Source of the DNA: Limimaricola variabilis
GTDB lineage: Bacteria; Pseudomonadota; Alphaproteobacteria; Rhodobacterales; Rhodobacteraceae
DNA: 64,000 nt
NCBI RefSeq assembly: GCF_014195545.1
Contig: NZ_JACIBX010000003.1
Span: forward strand, 62,001 to 126,000
Direction of reading: 5' to 3'
Below are positions 48,959 to 58,000 of the stretch, in pieces. Made by a program: the position numbers and the translations under genes. Under the pieces are notes generated by a model. The model saw only the letters and a program-made list of their open reading frames with translations. It did no database searches and had not been told where the DNA came from. Numbering within the stretch: position 1 is the stretch's first letter; every line of letters begins with the position of its first letter.

Positions 48959-49035
48959 TGGCGATCCCACGAGGACTCGAACCCCGAACCTGCTGATTAG
49001 AAGTCAGCTGCTCTATCCAGTTGAGCTATGGGACC
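48959..49035 (-). tRNA. tRNA-Arg (anticodon TCT)
   Basis: The minus strand folds as a full cloverleaf of 77 bases: acceptor GGTCCCA with TGGGATC (one G-T pair), discriminator G and encoded CCA, anticodon stem GCTGA/TCAGC with loop CTTCTAA giving anticodon TCT (reads AGA/AGG), and T-arm with GGTTCGAGTCC. The 3' end faces the EctB/Pls unit. Confidence 0.95.
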
Positions 49036-49314
49036 GCGACGGCCCGGGCCCGATGGAATCGGGCTGGGGCATCGGCCGGGACGATTCGTCCAAGCTTGCG
49101 CGAAGATGCAAAAACCGTCCCCCGCCTTCAAGGCGATATTGCCTCCGCCGGGTCCTGTCCAACCTAACGACAAGTCCAACCGCGCGGTCCTCTTCCTTCA
49201 ACGGCGGTAGAGCCCCCTTCTCGTCCGCCTTGCCAGCGAGCGCCATCAGCGCCGAGCCCAGACGACGCGGCGATCCGGGGGCGCGGCCATCGAAGCCGCC
49301 CGAACCGCCTCGCT

Positions 49315-50637
49315 TCAATCGAGCCGGTCGAGGATGTCGGCCAGCCGGTCGAACAGCCCGTCGACCTGCGCCTCGGTGATGATGAAGGGCGGCGACAGCG
49401 CGATGATGTCACCCGTCACGCGGATCATCAGCCCCTCCTCCCAAGCCAGCTTCATCGCCTGCCAGCCTCGCGCACCCGGTGCGCCGGGACGGCTTTCCAG
49501 CTCGATCGCGCCGACAAGGCCGAGATTGCGGATATCGGCGACATGCGGCCGTCCCCGCAACTCGTGCAGCGCGTTCTCCCATTTCGGCGCCAACGCCTCG
49601 ACACGGGCGAACATCTCGTTCGCGCGGTAGCTCTCGAGCGTTGCCAGCGCCGCGGCCACCGCCAGCGGATGCGCCGAGTAGGTATAGCCGTGGAACAGCT
49701 CGATCGGGGTGTCGGCGCGCTCCATCGCGGAGGCGTAGATCTCGCGGCTGACCGCCACCGCGCCCATCGGCACCACGCCGTTGGTCAGCCCCTTGGCGGT
49801 CGCGATGATGTCGGGCGTCACGCCGAAATACTCGGCCGCCGTCATCTTGCCCAGACGGCCATAGCCGGTGATCACCTCGTCGAAGATGAGCAGGATGCCG
49901 TGCCGGTCGCAGATCTCGCGCAGCCGCGCGAGATATCCCTTCGGCGGCAGCAGCACGCCGGTCGATCCTGCCATCGGCTCGACGATGACGGCGGCGATGG
50001 TCGAAGGGTCGTGCAGCGCGCAGAGCCTTTCCAGATCCTCGGCCAGCTCCACCCCGTGCTCGGGGCAGCCGCGCGAGAAGGCGTTGCGCGCCGGGTCATG
50101 AGTGTGCCGCAGGTGGTCGACGCCGTTGAGCAGCGTGCCGAAATGCCGGCGGTTGTTCACGATGCCACCCACCGAGATGCCGCCGAAACCGGTGCCGTGG
50201 TAGCCCCGCTCACGGCCGATCAGCCGGGTCCGCGCCCCGTCACCGCGCATGCGGTGGTAGTGCAGCGCGATCTTGAGCGCGGTGTCGACCGACTCCGAGC
50301 CGGAGTTGGTATAGAAGACATGGTCGAGCCCCTCGGGGAACAGGCCCGCGAGCCGGGTCGACAATTCGAAGGCCTGCGGCGTGCCGAAGTTGAAATGCGG
50401 GGCATAGTCGAGCGTGGCGACTTGCCGTTGCACCGCTTCGACGATCAGCGGATCGTTGTGGCCGGCATTGACGCACCACAGCCCCGCGGTGGCGTCGAGG
50501 ATCTGCCGCCCGTCATCACTGGTGTAATACATGCCGTCGGCCGCCACGATCAGCCGCGGATCGGCGGCAAAGTCGCGGTTCGGCGTGAACGGCATCCAGA
50601 AGCTGGAGGCGTCGTTGATCTTGGCGTGTCGGCTCAC
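49315..50637 (-). CDS. Class III aminotransferase, omega-amino acid:pyruvate type
   Basis: This 440-residue PLP enzyme is close to beta-alanine/omega-amino acid:pyruvate aminotransferases: FWMPFTPNRDFAADPRLI, GLWCVNAGHNDP, HVFYTNSGSESVDTALKIA and YHGTGFGGISVGG are characteristic. K282 (ATAKGLTNG) is the PLP lysine and D253 (IFDEVITGYG) the ring ligand. GTG at 50637 follows an AGGGAGG site with six bases between; no ATG is better placed. It lies upstream of the tRNA-Arg on the same strand. Whether it serves the diaminobutyrate unit is unknown. Confidence 0.88.
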   Translation of the reverse strand: MSRHAKINDASSFWMPFTPNRDFAADPRLIVAADGMYYTSDDGRQILDATAGLWCVNAGHNDPLIVEAVQRQVATLDYAPHFNFGTPQAFELSTRLAGLFPEGLDHVFYTNSGSESVDTALKIALHYHRMRGDGARTRLIGRERGYHGTGFGGISVGGIVNNRRHFGTLLNGVDHLRHTHDPARNAFSRGCPEHGVELAEDLERLCALHDPSTIAAVIVEPMAGSTGVLLPPKGYLARLREICDRHGILLIFDEVITGYGRLGKMTAAEYFGVTPDIIATAKGLTNGVVPMGAVAVSREIYASAMERADTPIELFHGYTYSAHPLAVAAALATLESYRANEMFARVEALAPKWENALHELRGRPHVADIRNLGLVGAIELESRPGAPGARGWQAMKLAWEEGLMIRVTGDIIALSPPFIITEAQVDGLFDRLADILDRLD

Positions 50638-50919
50638 GGCTGGCCTCCCTCTGGCGATGCTGGGCCCAGTTTGCACCGCGCGCGCCTACGGACAATCCCG
50701 CATCTGCGCACGCGATGCACTTGTGTGGCCGGGCCCGCCGCTGGAAACGTCCTTTCAACATTTCAACCCCCGCCCCCGATAGTCGACACGCTCCGTGCAT
50801 ACGGCTTGACCGGAACAGCACGGGACGCGGCCGGTTGATCCAACGGACCGGGGCCGACATCCGGTGGGTCGAGAAGCCCCTCGGCCCCGGCGCTCCGGTT
50901 GTGGGAGGGAGGACCGTTT

Positions 50920-51738
50920 ATGACCCGTGGCAACGCGGCCCAGCCGTCGGAGACGAGAAACTTCGTTACGCCGACGGGCGTCGCCCTCTCCTACGAGCAG
51001 GACGGATCCGGCCCGCCGCTCGTTCTGGTTCATGGCTCGTTCAGCGATCATCGCTCGAACTGGTTTCGCACGCGGCCCAAGCTGGCCCGGCACTTTACCG
51101 TCTACGCCTTCGCGCGCCGCGGGCGGGGCGACAGCACGGCGACCGAGGGTCACAGCGTCGAGGACGAGGCCGAGGATGTCGCGGCCCTGATCGACCATAT
51201 CGGCACACCGGTCCACCTGCTCGGGCATTCCTATGGCGCGCAGGTCGCGCTCGCGGCGGCGGCGCGGCGACCGCGGGCTGTCGCCAAGCTGATCCTCTAC
51301 GAGCCACCCCGCCCCGAGGGACCCCAGCCGATCGTACTCGAGCGGATGCGTGAGGCCGCGGATAGGCAGGACTGGCTCGGCGTGGCGAAGGCCTTCTACG
51401 AGGGTGTCTTCGAACTGCCCCGCGACATCATGCAGAGCCTGATGGCCGCCAGCGACTGGAAGCAGGTGGTCGACGACGCCCGCGCCTCGCTGCAGGACGT
51501 CATGGCGCTGAGCCGCTACGACTTCGATGCCGACCGCTTTGCGGGGCTCGAGATCCCGGTGCTGCTGTTGACCGGCTCCGAGACCCCGCCCGAGATGTTC
51601 GTCACCGACGCGCTGGCCGAAGTCCTGCCGGACGTGCGGCGCGCTCAGTTCGAAGGAGAGGGCCATGAGGCGATGAACACCGCGCCGGACAGGTTTCTGG
51701 AGGCGGTGGTAGGCTTCCTTGAGGCAGAAACAGGCTAG
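50920..51738 (+). CDS. Alpha/beta hydrolase
   Basis: This 272-residue alpha/beta hydrolase has PLVLVHGSFSDHRSNW (oxyanion HG), FARRGRGDSTATEGH, nucleophile in LLGHSYGAQVAL and a late GEGHEAMNTAPDRF histidine. GGGAGGGAGG lies seven bases before the ATG at 50920, a very strong site. Substrate unknown; lipase or esterase-like. Confidence 0.85.
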   Translation: MTRGNAAQPSETRNFVTPTGVALSYEQDGSGPPLVLVHGSFSDHRSNWFRTRPKLARHFTVYAFARRGRGDSTATEGHSVEDEAEDVAALIDHIGTPVHLLGHSYGAQVALAAAARRPRAVAKLILYEPPRPEGPQPIVLERMREAADRQDWLGVAKAFYEGVFELPRDIMQSLMAASDWKQVVDDARASLQDVMALSRYDFDADRFAGLEIPVLLLTGSETPPEMFVTDALAEVLPDVRRAQFEGEGHEAMNTAPDRFLEAVVGFLEAETG

Positions 51739-51876
51739 GCCATGGCCGCCTCGGCACGTTCTGGCCGACAGCGGGAGACCCATCGAACGGTGTCCCCCGC
51801 TCATGCGTTTATCCCGCAAGCAGGCACGAGGCGCGTCCGGCGCCCGTGCTGCGATCCCGCATCGGAGGAAGACGAG

Positions 51877-52053
51877 ATGAGCGAGCATGATGACAAGGCC
51901 AAAGGCGCGATGAACAAGGCCGCCGGCGCCGCCAAGGACAAGCTCGGCGACGCGACCGGCGACAAGGACCTGCAGAACGAAGGCAAGGCCCAGAAGCTCA
52001 AGGGTCATGGCCAGGACATGAAGGGCGAGGCCAAGCGCGCCCTCAAGGACTGA
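51877..52053 (+). CDS. CsbD-family stress protein
   Basis: This 58-residue protein begins MSEHDDKAKGAMNKAAGAAK, with the lysine/alanine/glycine repeats KDKLGDATGDK and KAQKLKGHGQDMKGEAKR of the CsbD family. Such small soluble proteins are induced by general stress; a mechanism is unknown. GGAGGAAGACG precedes the ATG, and a terminator lies just downstream. Confidence 0.87.
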   Translation: MSEHDDKAKGAMNKAAGAAKDKLGDATGDKDLQNEGKAQKLKGHGQDMKGEAKRALKD

Positions 52054-52075
52054 GACCACCCCAGATGGCAAAAGC

Positions 52076-52100
52076 GAAGGCCGCCCGATGGGCGGCCTTC
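52076..52100. terminator. Terminator after csbD-like gene
   Basis: An 11-bp perfect stem GAAGGCCGCCC with a 3-base loop is preceded by AAAAGC and followed by TCAT. It could act on both strands, ending the csbD-like and permease transcripts. Confidence 0.6.
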
Positions 52101-52201
52101 TCATGTCGGGATTGTCCCGGCAGCAGTCGGAGCTGCCCATTGGTATCAAGGAGCCCGTCGCGAGGCGGCCGTAAGGGGTCGGGGACCGCGCGATTGCCGC
52201 C

Positions 52202-53959
52202 TCACTCGGCCGGGCACTCCACCGCCGCAGCCATCCGCCGGGGCGCTTTCGACCGTTGCAGATCCCACCAGGCAAAGGTGAAGTAGATCCCGGTGCACCA
52301 GATCGTCAGGCTGTAGAAGAGCTCCCGGTTCGCATAATAGGCATCAAGGTCCGGGCTGTTGAACAGCACCCGCCAAGCCAGCGCCGCGGGGATAAGGAGC
52401 CCGACCACGATCCAGACCGCACGGATGAGCTTGGTCAGGACGGTGCTGTCCTTTGCCGGCTCGATCGCCTCGCGCGCCGCCAGCTCCTGATGGTGCTCCT
52501 TCACCGCCTGATCGAAAGCCGCGAGCCTGTCCTCGGCCTCCGGCCACTCCTTATCCGCCCCGGCGCGCTTGGCCAGCCAGCTGTAGAGCAGGATCGACAG
52601 GATCCAGGTCGGCACGAAGAGGTAATAGAAGGGAAAAAGGTCGATCAAATTCAGGCCGAAGCCGAAGACCAGTGCCGCCGCCCAGGTGGCGATCGCCGGG
52701 ACGTTCTGATGCGCTCCACGCAGCTTGTGCCAGTAGGTCTTCATCCCCATCCGCGGGAACAGGTGCTGCTCGGCGAAGACGATGCCGCCGACCGGCACCA
52801 GCAGCAGGCCGGCATAGGTCAGGAGCGGCAGGAAGCTGCGATAGATGATCGGGAAGCAACTGCCCACCACCACAACGGCCCCGACGATCAACGTCACCTT
52901 GGTGCGCGAGGTGTTCGGAAACACCGCCTGTGCGGCGAGGCCCGCTCGATAGAGGTTGGAGTTCGCCGTGGTCCACCCCGCCACGATGACGATGACGAAG
53001 CCGCTGGCGCCGAGCGCGAGATAGGCCACGTCGCCCGGCGAGACGACGGCGATCGAGGTCTGCATGAAGGCCGCGGTGGCCGCGCCCATCAGCGCCGCGG
53101 AGATCCATGCGACGTAGTGGCCGAACATCATGCCGGTCGCCGTACACAAGCCGTAGCGGGTCTTGCGGGCATAGCGCAGCAGCGCCATGTCGATCAGCCC
53201 GAAATGGGCGAAGGTGTTGGCGGCCCACGCGAAACCGATGACCTCCCAGATGCCGATCCCGGGCTCGCCCGCGGCATTGGTGCCGGTGAACACCGTCGCG
53301 CCCGCGAGATCCACGAAGGCCCGGAAGCTGTCGAGTGTGGTCTGGCCGGTCAGCGACTCGTTCAGCGCCGGAAGCAGGACCATCCCGCCCGCGGTGAACA
53401 TCACCATCAGCCAGGGCGCACAGATCGAGGCGAACTCGCTGAGCACGTTGAAGCCGTAATAGGCCACGAGCACGGCGATAACGCTGGCCGAGGCGGCGAT
53501 CAGCACGAATGCCGGACTCGTCGGATAGGGCATCAGCTGTGGCGGCACCCCGAACAGCACCCGCAACGCGGTGGCCGAGACTGTGATCATCGCTGCCGAT
53601 ATAACGACGAAGATCAGCACGTTCGCGCCATTGTAGAGCCGCGAGAACAGCTCGCCCATGTTCTGTTCGAGATAGGTGTAGAGGCTCAGCCGGGTCTTCA
53701 CGGCGATCGGCGCGGTGATCAGCCAGAAGCTCAGCACCGCGAGCATGTTGCCGATCAGCAGGCCGATCAGGATGTCGTGGATCGTGGCGCCGAGCGCCAC
53801 GAAGGCCGCGCCGATCACGAATTCAGTCGCCGCCACATGTTCCGCTGCGTAAAGGCCGAGGAAGTGCCCCGGCCCGTGCAGTCGGTGCCGCGGCACCGGT
53901 AGCTGTTCGTCGTCCATCCCCGCAATGGCGTGGCGCAGCTCGCCTGTAGTCTCAGCCAT
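52202..53959 (-). CDS. NCS1-family nucleobase/cytosine-type permease
   Basis: This 585-residue membrane protein has about twelve hydrophobic helices of the NCS1 (purine-cytosine permease) family, with HFLGLYAAEHVAATEFVIG opening the core and FAWAANTFAHFGLIDMALLRYA in the middle. It has long hydrophilic stretches, including a charged insert near residues 470-510. Substrate (cytosine, hydantoin, allantoin or another) cannot be told. It is a single-gene unit. Confidence 0.83.
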   Translation of the reverse strand: MAETTGELRHAIAGMDDEQLPVPRHRLHGPGHFLGLYAAEHVAATEFVIGAAFVALGATIHDILIGLLIGNMLAVLSFWLITAPIAVKTRLSLYTYLEQNMGELFSRLYNGANVLIFVVISAAMITVSATALRVLFGVPPQLMPYPTSPAFVLIAASASVIAVLVAYYGFNVLSEFASICAPWLMVMFTAGGMVLLPALNESLTGQTTLDSFRAFVDLAGATVFTGTNAAGEPGIGIWEVIGFAWAANTFAHFGLIDMALLRYARKTRYGLCTATGMMFGHYVAWISAALMGAATAAFMQTSIAVVSPGDVAYLALGASGFVIVIVAGWTTANSNLYRAGLAAQAVFPNTSRTKVTLIVGAVVVVGSCFPIIYRSFLPLLTYAGLLLVPVGGIVFAEQHLFPRMGMKTYWHKLRGAHQNVPAIATWAAALVFGFGLNLIDLFPFYYLFVPTWILSILLYSWLAKRAGADKEWPEAEDRLAAFDQAVKEHHQELAAREAIEPAKDSTVLTKLIRAVWIVVGLLIPAALAWRVLFNSPDLDAYYANRELFYSLTIWCTGIYFTFAWWDLQRSKAPRRMAAAVECPAE

Positions 53960-55029
53960 GTCACCCGTTCTTTTCTTCTCGACCCGCTAATTTCGGCGCC
54001 TTCTAGCGGCTGGACAGCACATGCACCAGCGGTTGTGGCAGGGTTCGAAGCCCCTTGTTTAAAAGGAAGGCAATTGCCCAAATCCTATGCATGTCGTTGG
54101 GGCAAGCCGGCGCAGCCGAGAAGCGATGCGTGCCGCTTTCGTTTTCCCCGCCTCGGTGATGCCATGTAGTGGCCTTGTCGGCTTCCGGGCCGCTGCCCCC
54201 GTCGCGCCCGCAAGAGGTTGCCCCAACGTCGGGCTGGGTGCCTGCTCGTCCTCCAGGCTGGCCATTTGGGGCTTATTGCCTTGTAGGCGCAACTCCCCCT
54301 CAAGTTGTAGATCACAAAGGCACCGGCCGGGTGCCAGACTTCTAGCCTTTCAGTCCGATGCCATCTCAAGCGCCGCGCTGAAGTTCGGCCGGATCAGGAA
54401 CTTGCAGGCCGGCAGCAAAGCTAAACCGTTCCTGCTACCCGATACCGAACCTGTGGCTCGGCACTTGGCACCCCTCGGGCCATCGACGCACCGGCCCCGC
54501 CGGCAATCTGCGCTATTGCGCAGGAAAGGAGGCCGACGCGCCCTGCTTCCAAAAAGCCCGGGCACCTAACACCCGGCGGCGATCTGGGCAGCTGCGGGAA
54601 TCACCCTTCGGGGCCTGCCGTCACCGCCGCGCGAACGAAGGATAAAACCTGGCTATCCTTGGCCAAACCCAAGGCAAATGTGGCAGTTCTGGGGCAATAC
54701 TAAAGAATAGGCAGGTGCCTGTTATTGTGACGTCACGAAACGAGCAACGCTCATGTTTTTGGCTCCCCACTATCCTTGACCTCCCCTGACCGGGACGACC
54801 TTATCGGTTCATGGCTGCTGAAAGTGGTCCTCCGGAGCTCGACAGGGCTCCGCAACTCTCTCGCGCGGCGGGTCGATCTTTCGGCCTCCCGGCCTTCAGG
54901 ACAGGCGGAAAGGTCCAGATGAGAATTCCCTCCCTCGAATAGGGGCAAAACGCGCCCCCTGCCGCCGCCCTCCCTTCACAGCCCCACGACCCTCACCCCC
55001 GGCGCGCGCGCCGCAGGAGACCTATTGCC
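53960..55029. other. 1.07-kb gene-free gap
   Basis: No recognised protein is encoded on either strand; the open frames are short and unlike known families. Local inverted repeats include GTGACGTCAC (54727-54736), AGGCA-GG-TGCCT (54709-54720) and a CTTGG/CCAAG stem near 54657-54673. AAAGAATAG-type AT-rich sequence at 54700 interrupts the GC-rich background. It may hold the promoter of the surface operon, a small RNA, or decayed sequence. Confidence 0.45.
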
Positions 55030-58000
55030 ATGGCCCAACCACATCGCCCCAATCGCCCCGCCATGGGCCGGACCCGCAAATCCTTCGGTATTGCCGCGAT
55101 CCTTCTGGCCTTCTGGGTGCCCGGGGCGATGGCTCAGAAGGCGCAAATCGTCTCCGTGCCCTTTCCGGAGGGTTTCATCGGCGATGTCGGGACCAGCAAG
55201 AACAAGACCGACAACATCAAGAACTTCTCGACGCTCGACGTGGACGTCGCCTATTTCCGGCAGGTCTCGGACACGGGGATCTATACCGCGCAGGGCAACG
55301 ACATCCCCGGCGTGATGCGGATCATCACCACGTCAGGCGAGGTGATCGACGTCGAAGGTGCGATCAACTGGCGCGAGACGGCAAAAAATCAGTTACACCA
55401 TTTCGGCTTCATCCCCTCCCCGGGCTCGCCCTCCTACACGCTGACCTATAGCGGTGGCACTTACGTACTGCGCTCGGAAACCGATACCGACAAAGGCAGC
55501 AACTACGGCCTGCGCACGGTCGGCTCGGACCTGGTCCACGCTGACGGCGCCGATGTCAGCGGCAACGCGGCGAACGGCCTGCTCGACGACCTCAACGCCT
55601 ATCTGCAGGATGTCCGGGCCAACTCCGCCAAGATCACCGCTCCGGACAGCAGCACTGGCAACGTCTACGAGGCCACTCTGGCCGACAACGAGCAGGCACT
55701 GGGAACCTGGACCGCCGATCGTGACGTCGCATGGGCCATCGTCGGCGGCGCCGACGAGAGCAAGTTCTCGATCGACCGAGCGGGCGCCCTTCGCCTTCTG
55801 GTCCCGCAGACCGCTGCCAGCCCGAACGACGCAAATGGCGACAGCACCTATGAAGTGGTGATCCAGGCCACCGACGCGCAGAACTACGCCAGCACCCAGA
55901 CGATCTATGCCACCGTCGGCAGCACCGAAACCACCGCTCCGGTCCTGACCGGCCCGGACGGCCAGAATGGTGCCACCGCCACGGTCGCCATCGCCGAGAA
56001 CACCACCGCCGTCGCCGCCTACACCGCCGACGAGAGCGTCACCTGGACGCTGACCGGCGCCGACGCCGCCAAGTTCGCGATCGCCGCCGACGGCCGCCTT
56101 GCCTTCCGCGACGCGCCCGACTTCGAGGCCAATGGCAGCGCGGCCGGCGACAACGCCTATAAGGTCACCGTCGTCGGCACCGACGCGGCCGGCAACGCCG
56201 CCCGACAGGAGCTCACTGTCAACGTCGGTGATGTCGACGAGGCGGCCCCGGTGCTGACCGGCCCGGACAGCCAGACCGGCGCCACCGCCACGGTCACCGT
56301 CGCCGAGAACAGCACCGCCGTCGGCACCTATGCCGCCGACGAGAGCGTCACCTGGACGCTGACCGGCGCCGACGCCGCCAAGTTCGCGATCGGCACCGAC
56401 GGCAGCCTCGCCTTCAAAGCCGCGCCCGACTTCGAGGCCAATGGCAGCGCGGCCGGCGACAACGCCTATAAGGTCACCGTCGTCGGCACCGACGCGGCCG
56501 GCAACGCCGCCCGACAGGAGCTCACTGTCAACGTCGGTGATGTCGACGAGGCGGCCCCGGTGCTGACCGGCCCGGACAGCCAGACCGGCGCCACCGCCAC
56601 GGTCACCGTCGCCGAGAACAGCACCGCCGTCGGCACCTATGCCGCCGACGAGAGCGTCACCTGGACGCTGACCGGCGCCGACGCCGCCAAGTTCGCGATC
56701 GGCACCGACGGCAGCCTCGCCTTCAAAGCCGCGCCGGACTTCGAGGCCAGGGCCAGCGCCGCCGGCGACAACGCCTACAAACTCACCGTGACCGGCACCG
56801 ACGCCGCCGGCAACGAAAGCCGCCAGGACCTCACTGTCAACGTCGGTGATGTCGACGAGGCGGCCCCGGTGCTGACCGGCCCGGACGGCCAGACCGGCGC
56901 TACCGCCACGGTCACCATTGCCGAGAACAGCACCGCCGTCGCCGCCTATGCCGCCGACGAAAGCGTCAGCTGGACGCTGACCGGCGCCGACGCCGCGAAG
57001 TTCGCGATCGGCACCGATGGCAGCCTCGCCTTCAAGGCCGCCCCGGACTTCGAGGCCATTGGCAGCGCCGCCGGCGACAACGCCTACAAACTCACCGTGA
57101 CCGGCACCGATGCCGCCGGCAACGAAAGCCGCCAGGACCTCACCGTCAATGTCGGCGATGTGCATGAGACGTTGGCTCTTGCGGCGGGCGGTCCGGTTTC
57201 GCTGCGCGCGGATGGGCGGGACGGCGCGAGCGGGCTGGACGGCCTGCTGCAGGCGGCGCGGATCGACGGGCGGGCCGCGCGGAGCGGTGAACTGCGCTTT
57301 GCGCTGCGCGACGGCGCGGCGACGGCGAATGGCCGTATCACGCTTGATGCTCAAGGTTTGGTCACAGTTGCAGCCGGGACGCCGGCAGGGCGCTACCCCC
57401 TGCCCTACCGCTTCTGCGAGGTGGCCGATTCCGACAACTGCACCGATGGCACGGCCGAGATCGTGATCGCGGCAGCGCGGCTGACGCTCACCGACGACGC
57501 CCCCGCTGCACCGCTCCAGGGACGTGATGGCGGCAAGGTCGCGGCCGTTCTCGCCAACGACCGGATCGGTGGCGCCCCCGCCAAGGCCGAGGACCTGAAG
57601 CTGAGCCTGGTCGCCTCGCCGCTGAAGGGGCTGAGCCTCGACGCGGTCGGCGTGCTTCGCCTGGCGGCCGGGACGGCGGCCGGCGATTACGCGGTCACCT
57701 ATCGCGCCTGCGAAGCGCTGAACCCTGGCAACTGCGCCCAGGCGGTGGTCCGCTTTGCCGTCGCAGCGGCCGAGGTCACCGCCGGCAGCGATGATTTCAG
57801 CGACCGGCCGATCTATGGCGTGTCGGGCGGGCGCACCGCCTCGGTGATCGGCAATGACCGCTTCGGCGGCGCGCCGGCTGTTGCCTCCGACGCGGTGTTC
57901 TCGATCACCGACGATGCCGGCCTCCCCGGTCTCGGCATCGACGCCGAGGGGCGGATCACCGTGCCGCGCTTTTCCGAGCCGGGGCTATATGATGTCGGCT

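Noticed and set aside
42987-49035. Prophage or insertion sequence
   Set aside because: No integrase, transposase, phage structural gene or terminal inverted repeat was seen, although composition and tRNA position are suggestive of transfer.
49013-49318. 101-codon minus-strand frame ending in the tRNA
   Set aside because: It overlaps the 5' half of tRNA-Arg, so its end cannot be a real coding end, and no family was recognised. A decayed gene is not excluded.
54087-54569. 160-codon plus-strand frame in the gene-free gap
   Set aside because: Arg/Ala/Pro-rich with no family resemblance, no good ribosome site, and an overlapping opposite-strand frame of similar size.
55933-57168. CRISPR array
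   Set aside because: Repeats are 309 bp, contiguous, in frame and coding, with no spacers.
55393-57354. 653-codon minus-strand open frame with glycine-rich repeats
   Set aside because: It is the reverse of the 309-bp repeats in the surface protein gene; the repeats give it artificial regularity.
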